Shown one piece after another: positions 33,556 to 42,995 of a stretch of 64,000 bases of DNA. The translations under genes were made by a program, and so were the position numbers. Within the stretch, counting starts at the first letter, position 1. Each line of letters opens with the position of its first letter. Under the pieces are notes generated by a model. It was not told the origin of the DNA. It saw only the letters and a list, made by a program, of their open reading frames with translations, and searched no databases. This DNA comes from DASSFZ01 sp035292585 (GTDB lineage Bacteria; Chloroflexota; Anaerolineae; Fen-1058). The stretch covers positions 7,040 through 71,039 of the forward strand of contig DATDPU010000159.1 of assembly GCA_035292585.1 (NCBI GenBank), given 5' to 3'.

Positions 33556-34581
33556 ATGCGGATTCTGGTTACGGGGGGCGCGGGTTTTATCGGTTGCAAC
33601 ACGGTCGATCGGTTGCTGCGCCGCGGCGCGGAGGTTACGATCTTTGATAATCTATCGCGGCGGGGAGGGCGATCGAACCTGGAGTGGTTGACCGCTCAAC
33701 ACGGCCAAGCGGCTTTCCGCTTGATCGCGGCCGATCTGCGCCAGTTCGATCGGCTGGCGGAGGCCGCGCGCGGACAAGACGTCATCCTCCACCTGGCGGG
33801 CCAGGTGGCGGTGACGACGTCGGTCAACGATCCGCGCGGCGACTTCGAAGATAATGCGCTGGGCACGTTCAACGCGCTCGAAGCGGCGCGGCTGTCAGGC
33901 TCGGGCCCGATCTTTTTGTACGCCTCGACCAACAAGGTGTACGGCGGGATGGAGGAGGTGGCGCTGGTCGAGCAGAACACGCGCTACGTTTACCGCGATT
34001 TTCCGAACGGCATTCCCGAAACGCAGCCGCTCGATTTCCATTCGCCCTACGGGTGTTCCAAAGGCGCCGGCGATCAGTACGTGCGTGATTACGCTCGCAT
34101 CTATGGTCTGCGCACGGTCGTGTTCCGCCAGTCGGCGATCTACGGCCCGCGCCAGTTTGGCATTGAAGATCAAGGCTGGCTGGCCTGGTTCATCATCGCG
34201 GCGGTGACGGGCAAGCCGATCACGATCTACGGCGATGGCAAGCAGGTGCGCGATGTGTTGTACGTGGCCGATCTGATCGATCTGTACGAAGCGGCGATTC
34301 AGCACATCGATCGCGTGTCCGGTCAGGTGTTCAACGCCGGCGGCGGCCCGGCTAACACCCTCTCCGTCTGGAGCGAGTTCGGCCCGCTGCTCGAAGAACT
34401 CCTGGGACGCGCGGTGCAAGTCGGGTGGGGTGATTGGCGACCCGGCGATCAGCGCATCTACGTGTCGGACATTCGCACAGCGAAAGAACTGTTGAGCTGG
34501 TCGCCGCGCGTTGCGCCGGCGGAAGGTGTGCTGAAGCTGCACGAGTGGGTGATCGCCAATCGAGCATTATTTGAGTCGTAG
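33556..34581 (+). CDS. CDP-paratose 2-epimerase-like NAD-dependent sugar epimerase
   Basis: A 341-residue extended short-chain dehydrogenase. The NAD motif is VTGGAGFIG, and the catalytic tyrosine/lysine pair is in SPYGCSKGAGDQYVRDYAR. Blocks shared with CDP-tyvelose/paratose epimerases are RSNLEWL, YASTNKVYGGM, FRQSAIYGPRQFG and EDQGWLAWF. It should interconvert nucleotide-activated hexoses or dideoxyhexoses for glycan synthesis. GGAG lies 6 nt before the ATG and the gene is 3 nt behind the flippase gene, so they are coupled. Confidence 0.87.
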   Translation: MRILVTGGAGFIGCNTVDRLLRRGAEVTIFDNLSRRGGRSNLEWLTAQHGQAAFRLIAADLRQFDRLAEAARGQDVILHLAGQVAVTTSVNDPRGDFEDNALGTFNALEAARLSGSGPIFLYASTNKVYGGMEEVALVEQNTRYVYRDFPNGIPETQPLDFHSPYGCSKGAGDQYVRDYARIYGLRTVVFRQSAIYGPRQFGIEDQGWLAWFIIAAVTGKPITIYGDGKQVRDVLYVADLIDLYEAAIQHIDRVSGQVFNAGGGPANTLSVWSEFGPLLEELLGRAVQVGWGDWRPGDQRIYVSDIRTAKELLSWSPRVAPAEGVLKLHEWVIANRALFES

Positions 34582-34602
34582 ACTTCATCCGGGACAATCT
34601 TG

Positions 34603-34778
34603 ATCCACGAAGAGACACGAAGAGACACGAGGGGACACGAAGATATTTTAGTGTGGCTTGGTGTGCCTTCGTGGATAAGCCTTTCGGAGCAATGATCCAC
34701 GAAGGGACACGAAGGGACACGAAGAGACACGAAGGGACACGAAGATATTTTGGTGTGGCTTGGTGTGCCTTCGTGGAT
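34603..34778. repeat. Two consecutive CCACGAAG/CTTCGTGG elements
   Basis: Copies at 34603-34676 and 34695-34778, each starting ATCCACGAAG, containing GACACGAAG units and an AGATATTTTxGTGTGG core, and ending CTTCGTGGAT. They fill the gap before the GT4 gene. A diverged copy is at 42862-42981. Confidence 0.85.
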
Positions 34779-34796
34779 CGAGTCTGGCGTAGCGAA

Positions 34797-35987
34797 ATGA
34801 AGATACTCGTCACGTTGCTGTATTACCGCCCCTACATCAGCGGGCTGACAATTTACGCCGAGCGCCTGGCGCGCGGGCTGGCGGCGCGTGGACATCGCGT
34901 GACGGTGCTGACGTCGCAGTACGAGCCGACGCTGCCGCGCCGTGCGACGCTGCACGGCGTGCAGGTAGTGCGCGTGCCGGTGACTTTTCGTCTGAGCAAG
35001 GGCGTGATCATGCCGGCTTACGGCTGGCTGGCCTGGCAGCTGGTACGCGAACACGACGTGCTCAACCTGCACTTGCCGCAGTTCGAGGCGAGTGGCGTCG
35101 CGCTGCGCGGGCAGGCGCTGAATAAGCCGGTGGTGCTGACTTACCACACCGATCTGCACCTGCCGCCCGGCCTGCTCAACCGCTTCATCGAGCGCGCAGT
35201 CATGACCAGCAATCGGCTGGCCGCGCGCTCCGCCGATGCGATCACCGCCTACACGCGTGACTTCGCTGCGCACTCGCCGTACCTATCGCGCTATTTGCAC
35301 AAGGTACACGTCATCCCGCCGCCGGTCGATATTCCTATCCCCGGCGCGGACGACGTCGCCGCGTTTCGCGCACACTGGAATCCCGGCGGGAAGCGGCTGA
35401 TCGGCATGGCGACACGACTGGCAGCAGAAAAAGGCGTCGAGGTGCTGCTCGATGCGCTGCCGCGGGTGCTGGAGGAATTCCCCGACGCGCACATTCTATA
35501 CGCCGGGCAGCACGCGGGCGTGCTGGGGGAGGAAGCGTATTACCGGCAGCTCCAGCCGCTGTTCGAGCGCTGGCGCGATCGCATCACGTTCCTGGGGATA
35601 CTCAATCCGTATGAGATGTCTAAGTTCTTCTCGATCCTGGATGTGCTGGTGGTCCCTAGCACCAACTCGACCGAGACGTTTGGCCTGGTGCAGGTCGAGG
35701 CGATGCTGTGCGGCACGCCGTCGATCGCCAGCGATTTGCCGGGTGTGCGGCAGCCGGTGCGCATGACAGGTATGGGGGAAGTGGTTCCGATTCGGGATAG
35801 CGTTGCCTTAGCCGATGCGATTATCCGGGTCCTGCGTGAACGCGATCGTTACCTTCGCCCACGCGCCGAGATCGAAGCGCTGTTCAGCACGGAACGCACG
35901 GCCGAGCGTTACGAGCAGCTGTTTGAAGAGCTGCTAGCCGCACAGCGTCGGCAGGTGGCCTACGCTCACCGAAGCGAGCATTCGTAG
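34797..35987 (+). CDS. GT4-family glycosyltransferase
   Basis: A 396-residue GT-B enzyme. N-terminal domain: MKILVTLLYYRPYISGL and RLARGLAARGHRVTVLTSQY, the acceptor-side Gly-rich start of GT4 proteins. C-terminal domain: IGMATRLAAEKGVEVLLDAL and the nucleotide-sugar EX7E motif in STETFGLVQVEAMLCGTPSI. Retaining transferase from an NDP-sugar to a lipid or glycan acceptor at the inner membrane face. The ATG at 34797 is chosen because upstream in-frame codons lie in the CCACGAAG repeats. Confidence 0.92.
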   Translation: MKILVTLLYYRPYISGLTIYAERLARGLAARGHRVTVLTSQYEPTLPRRATLHGVQVVRVPVTFRLSKGVIMPAYGWLAWQLVREHDVLNLHLPQFEASGVALRGQALNKPVVLTYHTDLHLPPGLLNRFIERAVMTSNRLAARSADAITAYTRDFAAHSPYLSRYLHKVHVIPPPVDIPIPGADDVAAFRAHWNPGGKRLIGMATRLAAEKGVEVLLDALPRVLEEFPDAHILYAGQHAGVLGEEAYYRQLQPLFERWRDRITFLGILNPYEMSKFFSILDVLVVPSTNSTETFGLVQVEAMLCGTPSIASDLPGVRQPVRMTGMGEVVPIRDSVALADAIIRVLRERDRYLRPRAEIEALFSTERTAERYEQLFEELLAAQRRQVAYAHRSEHS

Positions 35988-35989
35988 AG

Positions 35990-36796
35990 ATGCTGCCGGC
36001 CAAATCGGCATACCTGTCCGACGACCTGTTGTGGCGTCATCTGCAAGAGTTGCCCTACTTCCGGGCGCTCTTGCGCGCCGTCGAGGCGCGCTTTTATGAA
36101 GACATCGATCTGCCCGAGCCGGTCCTGGATGTCGGCTGCGGTGACGGGCACTTTGCGGCGATGGCGCTGGCCGACCGCGCCGCGCTGGTCGGCATCGATC
36201 CGTGGTGGCCGCCTCTGCGCGAGTCGGCCCGGCGCAAAGTCTATCGCGCCGCGATTCAGGCTTCCGGCGCGGCGCTGCCTTTTCCCAGCGGGCACTTCGC
36301 CACGGCGATCAGCAACTCGGTGTTGGAGCATATTCCTGATCTCGATCCGGTGCTGGCGGAAATCAACCGCGTCCTGCGCCCCGGCGGGCGCTTCATCTTC
36401 TGTGTGCCGAGCGATAATTTTCTGCCGTTCCTCTCGATCTCGCGCGGACTGCGCCGGGTGGGGCTGCGCGGTCTCGGTTCGCTATATGAACGGTTCTTCA
36501 ATCGCATCTCGCGCCACTATCACTGTGACGATCCCGCGACCTGGGCCGAGCGGCTGGCGCGCGCCGGCCTGGCGCTCGAGCGCCACTGGTATTACTTCTC
36601 GCGCGACGCGCTCAGGACCTTGGAGTGGGGGCATTACTTTGGCGCGCCGGCCGTCGTCGCCAAGAAACTGACCGGGCGCTGGGTGATCTCGCCATCACGT
36701 TGGAACCTATGGCTAACCGATCGGTTCATCCGGCGTTACTATGAAGAAGCGCTGCCCACGGAAGGCGCCTATCTGTTTTTTGTCGCCCGCAAATAA
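35990..36796 (+). CDS. Class I SAM-dependent methyltransferase
   Basis: A 268-residue protein. The SAM motif I is VLDVGCGDGHFAAMAL, then the acidic GIDPWW, the motif II-like ISNSVLEHIPDLDPVLAEINRVLRPGGRFIF region. The rest of the C-terminus is aromatic and basic and not diagnostic. It begins 2 nt after the GT4 stop, so is cotranscribed and probably modifies a sugar, glycolipid or quinone-like lipid. No more specific assignment is possible. Confidence 0.88.
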   Translation: MLPAKSAYLSDDLLWRHLQELPYFRALLRAVEARFYEDIDLPEPVLDVGCGDGHFAAMALADRAALVGIDPWWPPLRESARRKVYRAAIQASGAALPFPSGHFATAISNSVLEHIPDLDPVLAEINRVLRPGGRFIFCVPSDNFLPFLSISRGLRRVGLRGLGSLYERFFNRISRHYHCDDPATWAERLARAGLALERHWYYFSRDALRTLEWGHYFGAPAVVAKKLTGRWVISPSRWNLWLTDRFIRRYYEEALPTEGAYLFFVARK

Positions 36797-37103
36797 AGTA
36801 GTTTAGCCCCTCGTGGGCGTTGGGGCCTTATGCTACGATTAAACTTACTGGTCAATCCGGTTGTTTGCTGGTACATTTTTGCCCGGCTGTCTCGGTCACG
36901 TCTGGTCACATTGTAGTACAGGACTTACGCAGTTGGCGCGGCAGTTGCACTGCCGCCGCCTCATCTGCCGCAGTTCAACTGCGGCAGCAACATGCAGCTG
37001 CGTAAGTCCTGTAGTAGTAACGACTTCAGTCGTTCAGACTTCAGTCGTTCTGCCGTAGCACTTGCGTAAGCGATTTGAGCAAAATAGAAGCGTGGGAGAC
37101 CGG
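36797..37103. repeat. Repeat-filled gap with a CTTACGCAG-ended element
   Basis: The main element is 36919-37011: perfect 14-bp ends CAGGACTTACGCAG and CTGCGTAAGTCCTG, with two inner hairpins (GCGGCAGTTGCACTGCCGC and CTGCCGCAGTT-CAACTGCGGCAG). Behind it the unit ACTTCAGTCGTTC occurs twice (about 37022-37050). No ORF or obvious promoter in the first 100 bp. Confidence 0.8.
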
Positions 37104-40100
37104 ATGAGCTCGCCCCAATCGCAACGACCGTCGAACCCTCCCCCCAGCCTGTTGGATTACATGCTGCTGGCCGTCGGCCTGGTCATTGCAGGCATTTATA
37201 CGCGGCTGCTGCTGCGCCAGCGATCGCATTCAAACGGCTCTGGTTTACCCCAGCTGTCCGTGGGTTCGTCTGCCTCGACCGTGACTCCGGTTCAGCCCCC
37301 GCCGGCGCCGATCGAGGTCTCTCAGGTAACGGTGCTTGAGCCGGTTCGCGCGCCGAAGCCCCAACCGGTTATCGAGGAACCCCGCGAACCACTGCGTCCC
37401 GTTCACATTGCGGCGTTTGTCGCCATCCTTCTCGTCGGCTTCTATTTTCGATTCACCGGGCTGAATTGGGACGCCAGCCAGCACCTGCACCCGGACGAGC
37501 GCTTCCTGACGGACGTGTTGACCCGTGTGGAAATACCGGACAGTCTCGGCGAGTATTTTGATTCACAGACTTCTTCGCTCAATCCGCGCAATCATGGGCA
37601 CACCTTCTTCGTCTACGGCGATCTTCCGATCACGATTGGGCGGCTGGTCGCCGAAGGGTTGACGGGCCTATGCCAGCCCGACCCCACTGCGCCGCTCGAT
37701 GCGCAGACCGGCCGACCGGCGCCCACGCTCTTCGATTCACTCCTGCGCGGGCTAGGCTTCGATACGTTCTGCTATCGCGCCGACGGATCGTTTCGCGCGC
37801 TAATCGGTTACGATGAAGTTGCCCTGGTCGGGCGCGCGCTCTCGGCGCTGTTCGATCTCGGCACGCTGATCTGGTTGTTCCTGATCGCGCGTGAGGTCTA
37901 TAGCGTCCGCGCGGGTTTGGCGGCGATGGCGCTCGGCGCGCTGGCCGTGCTGCACATCCAGCAGGCGCACTTCTTTACCGCTGACACCTTCGCCACCCAT
38001 TTCGTCGCCGCCGCGTTCTATTTCAGCGTGCGCGCCTGGAAGACTGGCGCATGGTTCGATTTTGCCGCCGCCGGTGTCGGCAGCGGACTGGCCATGGCCT
38101 GCCGCATCAACGTCGCGCCCTTACTAGGGATTGTGGCCCTCGCCGCGTTCGTTCGGGCGATTCACGGTTGGAACGGTTGGGGGAACGCAGGTCGCATCGA
38201 GCTGGCGTTCTCCCAAACCATTCTCGCCGCGGCAGCGGCGCTGATCGCATTTCGCATCTTCATGCCCAATGCCTTCTCGGGTCTGATCATGCCGGACGAG
38301 CGTTGGCTGAGCAACATGGGGGAAATCTCGAAGATTGTCAGCGGCGAAGCGACCGCGCCCCCAGATGTGCAGTGGACCGATCGCAGGGCGCTGGTGTTCC
38401 CCTGGGTCAACGTCGTGTTCTGGGGCATGGGCCTGCCGTTAGGGCTGGCTGCCTGGATCGGCTGGGCAGTCATCGGATGGCGGTTGCTGGGGCGGCCTTT
38501 CCTGTCGATCAAGAATCGCACCATTGGCGAGTGGTTGCGCGCAGTCGCCTCGTCGAAGCACGTGCTGATCTGGGTCTGGGTCACGGCCTACTTCGCCTGG
38601 CAGGGCACGCAGTGGGTGAAGTCCATTCGTTACCTATTGCCGTTGTATCCATTCCTGGCGATCTTCGCCGGCTGGCTGCTGGTGTCGGTGTGGGATTGGG
38701 CGCGGGCGGCATCGAGGGCGGCGATTCTTGTAGGAGGCGACTCTGGTCGCCGACAGTCGGCATCAGGGGGGTTGGCATCGGGGGGGTCGGCACTAGGAGG
38801 GTCGGCATCGGGAGATGCCTCCTACAACAAACGGTGGGTGAGGGCGATCGCGTACGCGCTGCCGGCCGTCGTGCTGGCCGGAACGCTGCTGTGGGCTGTG
38901 GCCTTCACCGAAATCTATCGCCAGACAACGACGCGCGTTGCGGCCTCCGAGTGGATTTACGAGAACGTCCCAACCGCCGCGACGCTCCACTACACCGATT
39001 CGACCGGCCCGCGTCAGGTCCAGTTGCCGTTGCCTAACCTCACTACTTTTGCCGGGCCGGGGTCGCCGCAGATCATCGGGTTCAGCGTGCCGACGAACGG
39101 CAGCTTGGCGGGCATCACCATTCGCGAGCTGCATGATCCCGGCGCTGACCTATCCGAAGAATCGCTCACGTTCGTCGTGGCGCAAGACCCATCCGGCTCG
39201 CCAGAGATTGCCTCGGCGACCGCGACCGAACCATTCACAGGCGAACCCGGCCGGCCGGTGGACGTGGCCTTTCCGCGTGCATCGCTTCAGGCCGGGATCA
39301 CGTACTATCTGGTGGGCTACACCGACGCCGATTCCGCGCCGCTCGATTTCAGCGCGAGCCTCGTGGTGGATACCGCTGGCAATGTTCTACCCATCGAAGT
39401 GAGGCCAAGCGAGGGACTGCCGCCGGGCGTGCTGGCGTTTAGCGTCCCGCAGGATAGCACGCTCATCTCAGCTACCGCAAATATCCGGCCCGAAGCGGTG
39501 ACCGGCTCGGCGGATGTGCTGCGTGTTCGTATCGCGCTCGATGCGGATGGCAACCAGACCATCGCGCAAGGCCAGATCGAAGTCCCCGGCGGCGCGCCGG
39601 CCGGCTCTTACGATCTGCCTTTTGATAACGCGCCGCTCACGGCCGACCAGCCGTATTTCTTCATTGGCGAGGCGACGAATGGATCGCTGATCGCTGCCGG
39701 CAGCCAGCTGGTGAACGAGCATTGGGATGACGGTATCCCGATCCGTGTGGGTGGGCGCGATGGCTTCAGCGTCTATCGCGGCGGCGTCGATGCAACCAAC
39801 TACGACGACGACACGCTCGACAAACTGGGCAGGATGCTCAACTGGCTGGATCAGGCCGACTACCTGTTCCTCACCAGCAACCGGTTGTACGGCTCGATCC
39901 CACGCCAACCGCTGCGCTACCCACTGGCGACTGAATACTATCGGTTACTGTTCACGGGTCAACTAGGTTTCGATCTCGTCGCCGAGTTCACCTCGTACCC
40001 CCGGCTTGGCCCGTTCGAGTTTATCGATCAAGAGACGACGCAGGCGCTCGGTCTGCAACCCGATCCGACCCGGCTGCCCAAACCCGGCGTGATCGATGTG

Positions 40101-42857
40101 CCGTACCCGCCGGCCGAAGAAGCGTTCAGCGTGTACGATCACCCGCGCGTGTTGATTTACCAGAAGCGCGCCGACTTCTCGCTGCAAGATGTGATCGCCA
40201 AGCTGAGCCGGCTCGATCTGGAGACGGGCTACCACGGCTTCCGCCCACGCGATGAAACGGCCTCGCCCACCGGCCAAATGCTCACCGAACCGGCGTGGGA
40301 GACGCAACAAGCCAACGGCGCCTGGTCGGAGTTGTTCCAGCGGGATGGCCTGCTCAACGCCAACCCCGGCCTGGGTGTGGTGGCCTGGTACGTGCTGGTG
40401 GCGGCCTTGGGGTTGGCGGCGTTCCCGATCCTGTTCGTCGCCGCACCCGGCCTGGCCGATCGCGGCTACGGGCTGGCGCGCACGCTGGGCGTGTTGTTGC
40501 TCTCGTTTCTGGTCTGGTTCCCGGCAAGCTTCCGTATATTGCCGTTCACGCGCGAGGCGTTGCTGCTGATGGCGCTCGTGCTGGCAGCCGCCGGTGGACT
40601 GATCGCACGATCGAGGCGCTTGGAGATTAGAGATTGGTGGCGGCGGAATGCGCGCCTGATCCTGACCGAAGAGATTGTTTTTGGGGCGGCGTTCTTGTTG
40701 TTCTTACTGCTGCGCTTCGGCAACCCCGACCTGTGGCACCCGTGGAAGGGCGGCGAGAAGCCGATGGACTTCGCCTACTTCAATGCGATCATCAAGTCGC
40801 AATACTTCCCGCCGTATGATCCCTGGTTCTCCGGCGGCTTCATGACCTATTACTACTATGGTTGGGTGATGCTGGCCGGGCTGACGAAGCTGTTGGGCAC
40901 TGTGCCGGCGATTGCGTACAACATCGCCGTGCCGACGGTGTATGCGCTGGCGGCGCTGGGCGCCTTCAGCGTGGCGCACGGACTGGCAAGCCGTTTCGGA
41001 TTGCGGATTTCCGATTTGAGATTTAGGGAGCATCACCAATTACCAGTCACCAATCCCCAATTACCCATCGCAGTTGGCGTCATCGCGGCGGTCTTCGTCA
41101 TGTTGATCGGCAACCTGGGCGAGGTCAAGCTGCTGTACGATGAATTCGGCAGGATCGGCCAAACGAGTATCGACACGCGCCTGCCGGTGATCGACAATAC
41201 GGCGAAGTTCGTCGATGGCTTGCTCAAGGTGGCCACGGGTCAACAGCAACTGGAGTTCCCCAGCGACTGGTGGTACTGGAACCCCACCCGCATCATCCCG
41301 GCGCCCGAAGGTGAAGCCGGCCCGATCACCGAGTTTCCCTTCTTCACGTTCCTGTATGCCGACTTGCACGCGCACATGATGGCGTTGCCATTGACGATCC
41401 TTGTCCTGGGGTTGGCAGTGTCGTGGCTGACACACGTACCACTTAGAAACCTCCCAGGTCTTGCGGGCCGGGGAGGTCTGGCTCGCGCGTGGTGGCCTGG
41501 AGTCCTCAGCCTGATCTTGGGTGGCATAGCCATCGGGGCGCTACGCGCGGCAAACACGGCCGATTACCCAACCTATGTCGGCGTGGGCATCGTCGCGCTG
41601 GCCTTCGGAACCTGGGCGGCGGAATCACTGCGCGAGAAGGGAACCTGGCTGCGATTCATCCTGCGCGTCGGTTTGCTGATTGGAGCGGCCACGCTTCTGT
41701 TCATGCCTTTCGGCCAATCGGACCGGCTGGGCGGCACGACGCTCGAAGGCTGGCAAGGCTCCAAGACCGAGCTATGGGCTTACCTGTTCGTACATGGCAT
41801 CTTCCTGTTCCCGATCGTCACCTATCTCTTCCTCGAAACACGGCGTTGGGGCTGGCGCTGGATGAGCGCGCTGTGGAATCGGTTGGGCAGTTGGCGCTGG
41901 TTGATCGGGGTTCCGGCGGGCATCGTGGCGTTGGCGCTGCTGTATTTTGCGCTGACCGGCGTCACGGTGGTCTTCGTTGCCGCGCCGCTGATCGCGATCG
42001 CCGGCGTCTTGATGCTGCGTCCACGCTTGCCGGTTGTGACGCGCTTCTGGTATCTGATGGTGTTTCTGGCGCTGGCGCTGAGTTTGGCGGTCGAGCTGGT
42101 CGTGTTCCGTGGCGATATCAGCCGCATGAACATGGTGTTCAAGTTCTACTACCAGATCTGGACGCTGCTGGGCATTGCCGGCGCGGTGGCGTTGGGCTGG
42201 CTGTGGTCGCGTTCATCAATCGTGCTGCCGCGCTTCAACCGGGGCTGGCGCACGGCGATGGTTGTACTGGCAGCGGCCGGGCTGTTGTACCCGCCGTTTG
42301 CCGCGCGGGCCAAGCTCTCCGAGCGTTTCACCGAGGGCGCGCCGCCGGGTCTTGATGGCATGGCCTACATGCGCGACGCCGTCTATTCCGAGGTCAACGA
42401 CGCGGGTGAAGAGCATTTGTTGCAGTTGCGCTGGGACCAGGAAGCGCTGATGTGGATGCAGGATCACATTCCCGGCACACCGGTGGTGGCTGAGGGACGC
42501 TCGCGGCATGAGTACCTGTGGGGCAGCCGCGTGTCGATTTATACGGGCCTCCCGACGCTGTTCGGCTGGGCCAACCATCAACGCCAGCAGCGCGGCGTGG
42601 TCGTGCCCGGCAGCGTGATCGACCAGCGCTTGCAGGATACGGCTTTGCTGTATGGCGAGCCGAACCTGGTCACGACGCAGAAGATTATCCAGCGTTACGG
42701 CATCAAGTATATTTACGTCGGCGAATTGGAGAAGATGTATTATCCGGCCGAGGGACTGGCGAAGTTCGATCAGATGGTGCAGGAGGGTGCGCTACGGATC
42801 GCGCACGAGAATCCAGCGGTGAAGATTTACGAGGTTGTGGAAATGAAGGACGGATAA
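37104..42857 (+). CDS. Giant polytopic membrane protein: GT39-like half fused to DUF2298 (Chlor_Arch_YYY) half
   Basis: A 1917-residue integral membrane protein. The N-terminal ~530 residues resemble GT-C/PMT-type glycosyltransferases, with the acidic loop motif LHPDERFLTDV after the first helix and repeated helices. Residues about 575-1090 are a soluble, beta-rich extracytoplasmic region. The second half starts with helices and GGEKPMDFAYFNAI, then YDPWFSGGFMTYYYYG, the DUF2298 signature, and ends with a soluble domain. Start is the ATG at 37104 with GGGAG 5 nt upstream. Residues about 542-575 are encoded by a GGAGGCGACT repeat element, and about 1298-1325 by other intergenic-type sequence. 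Probably builds or transfers lipid-linked surface glycans. Confidence 0.82.
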   Translation: MSSPQSQRPSNPPPSLLDYMLLAVGLVIAGIYTRLLLRQRSHSNGSGLPQLSVGSSASTVTPVQPPPAPIEVSQVTVLEPVRAPKPQPVIEEPREPLRPVHIAAFVAILLVGFYFRFTGLNWDASQHLHPDERFLTDVLTRVEIPDSLGEYFDSQTSSLNPRNHGHTFFVYGDLPITIGRLVAEGLTGLCQPDPTAPLDAQTGRPAPTLFDSLLRGLGFDTFCYRADGSFRALIGYDEVALVGRALSALFDLGTLIWLFLIAREVYSVRAGLAAMALGALAVLHIQQAHFFTADTFATHFVAAAFYFSVRAWKTGAWFDFAAAGVGSGLAMACRINVAPLLGIVALAAFVRAIHGWNGWGNAGRIELAFSQTILAAAAALIAFRIFMPNAFSGLIMPDERWLSNMGEISKIVSGEATAPPDVQWTDRRALVFPWVNVVFWGMGLPLGLAAWIGWAVIGWRLLGRPFLSIKNRTIGEWLRAVASSKHVLIWVWVTAYFAWQGTQWVKSIRYLLPLYPFLAIFAGWLLVSVWDWARAASRAAILVGGDSGRRQSASGGLASGGSALGGSASGDASYNKRWVRAIAYALPAVVLAGTLLWAVAFTEIYRQTTTRVAASEWIYENVPTAATLHYTDSTGPRQVQLPLPNLTTFAGPGSPQIIGFSVPTNGSLAGITIRELHDPGADLSEESLTFVVAQDPSGSPEIASATATEPFTGEPGRPVDVAFPRASLQAGITYYLVGYTDADSAPLDFSASLVVDTAGNVLPIEVRPSEGLPPGVLAFSVPQDSTLISATANIRPEAVTGSADVLRVRIALDADGNQTIAQGQIEVPGGAPAGSYDLPFDNAPLTADQPYFFIGEATNGSLIAAGSQLVNEHWDDGIPIRVGGRDGFSVYRGGVDATNYDDDTLDKLGRMLNWLDQADYLFLTSNRLYGSIPRQPLRYPLATEYYRLLFTGQLGFDLVAEFTSYPRLGPFEFIDQETTQALGLQPDPTRLPKPGVIDVPYPPAEEAFSVYDHPRVLIYQKRADFSLQDVIAKLSRLDLETGYHGFRPRDETASPTGQMLTEPAWETQQANGAWSELFQRDGLLNANPGLGVVAWYVLVAALGLAAFPILFVAAPGLADRGYGLARTLGVLLLSFLVWFPASFRILPFTREALLLMALVLAAAGGLIARSRRLEIRDWWRRNARLILTEEIVFGAAFLLFLLLRFGNPDLWHPWKGGEKPMDFAYFNAIIKSQYFPPYDPWFSGGFMTYYYYGWVMLAGLTKLLGTVPAIAYNIAVPTVYALAALGAFSVAHGLASRFGLRISDLRFREHHQLPVTNPQLPIAVGVIAAVFVMLIGNLGEVKLLYDEFGRIGQTSIDTRLPVIDNTAKFVDGLLKVATGQQQLEFPSDWWYWNPTRIIPAPEGEAGPITEFPFFTFLYADLHAHMMALPLTILVLGLAVSWLTHVPLRNLPGLAGRGGLARAWWPGVLSLILGGIAIGALRAANTADYPTYVGVGIVALAFGTWAAESLREKGTWLRFILRVGLLIGAATLLFMPFGQSDRLGGTTLEGWQGSKTELWAYLFVHGIFLFPIVTYLFLETRRWGWRWMSALWNRLGSWRWLIGVPAGIVALALLYFALTGVTVVFVAAPLIAIAGVLMLRPRLPVVTRFWYLMVFLALALSLAVELVVFRGDISRMNMVFKFYYQIWTLLGIAGAVALGWLWSRSSIVLPRFNRGWRTAMVVLAAAGLLYPPFAARAKLSERFTEGAPPGLDGMAYMRDAVYSEVNDAGEEHLLQLRWDQEALMWMQDHIPGTPVVAEGRSRHEYLWGSRVSIYTGLPTLFGWANHQRQQRGVVVPGSVIDQRLQDTALLYGEPNLVTTQKIIQRYGIKYIYVGELEKMYYPAEGLAKFDQMVQEGALRIAHENPAVKIYEVVEMKDG
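38729..38826. repeat. GTAGGAGGCGACT/ATGCCTCCTACA element inside coding sequence
   Basis: Starts TGTAGGAGGCGACT and ends GATGCCTCCTACA with GTCGGCATCGGG-type units between. Read through in frame as a Gly/Ser/Ala linker (GGSASGDASY) between a membrane segment and the soluble domain. Confidence 0.88.
41003..41071. repeat. Intergenic-type sequence retained in frame
   Basis: GGATTTCCGATTTGAGATTT and ACCAGTCACCAATCCCCAATT runs, like those seen in gene gaps, encode a loop ISDLRFREHHQLPVTNPQLP within the DUF2298 half. Confidence 0.5.
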
Positions 42858-42861
42858 CTGA

Positions 42862-42981
42862 TCCACGAAGACACACGAAGACACACGAAGACACACGAAA
42901 GTAAAAACTATCGGCGCTATAGACTTTGATTATGAACTGCGAAGTCCTCACTGTCTTAGTGCCCCTTCGTGTGACTTCGTG
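42862..42981. repeat. CCACGAAG-family element
   Basis: Begins ATCCACGAAGACACACGAAG, three GACACACGAA units, ends CTTCGTGTGACTTCGTGG. It occupies the gap between the two DUF2298 genes. Confidence 0.78.
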
Positions 42982-42995
42982 GAGAGAGTTTTAAG

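Noticed and set aside
34653..34796. Upstream extension of the GT4 frame
   Set aside because: Lies entirely within the CCACGAAG repeats; the ATG at 34797 begins a typical GT4 N-terminus.
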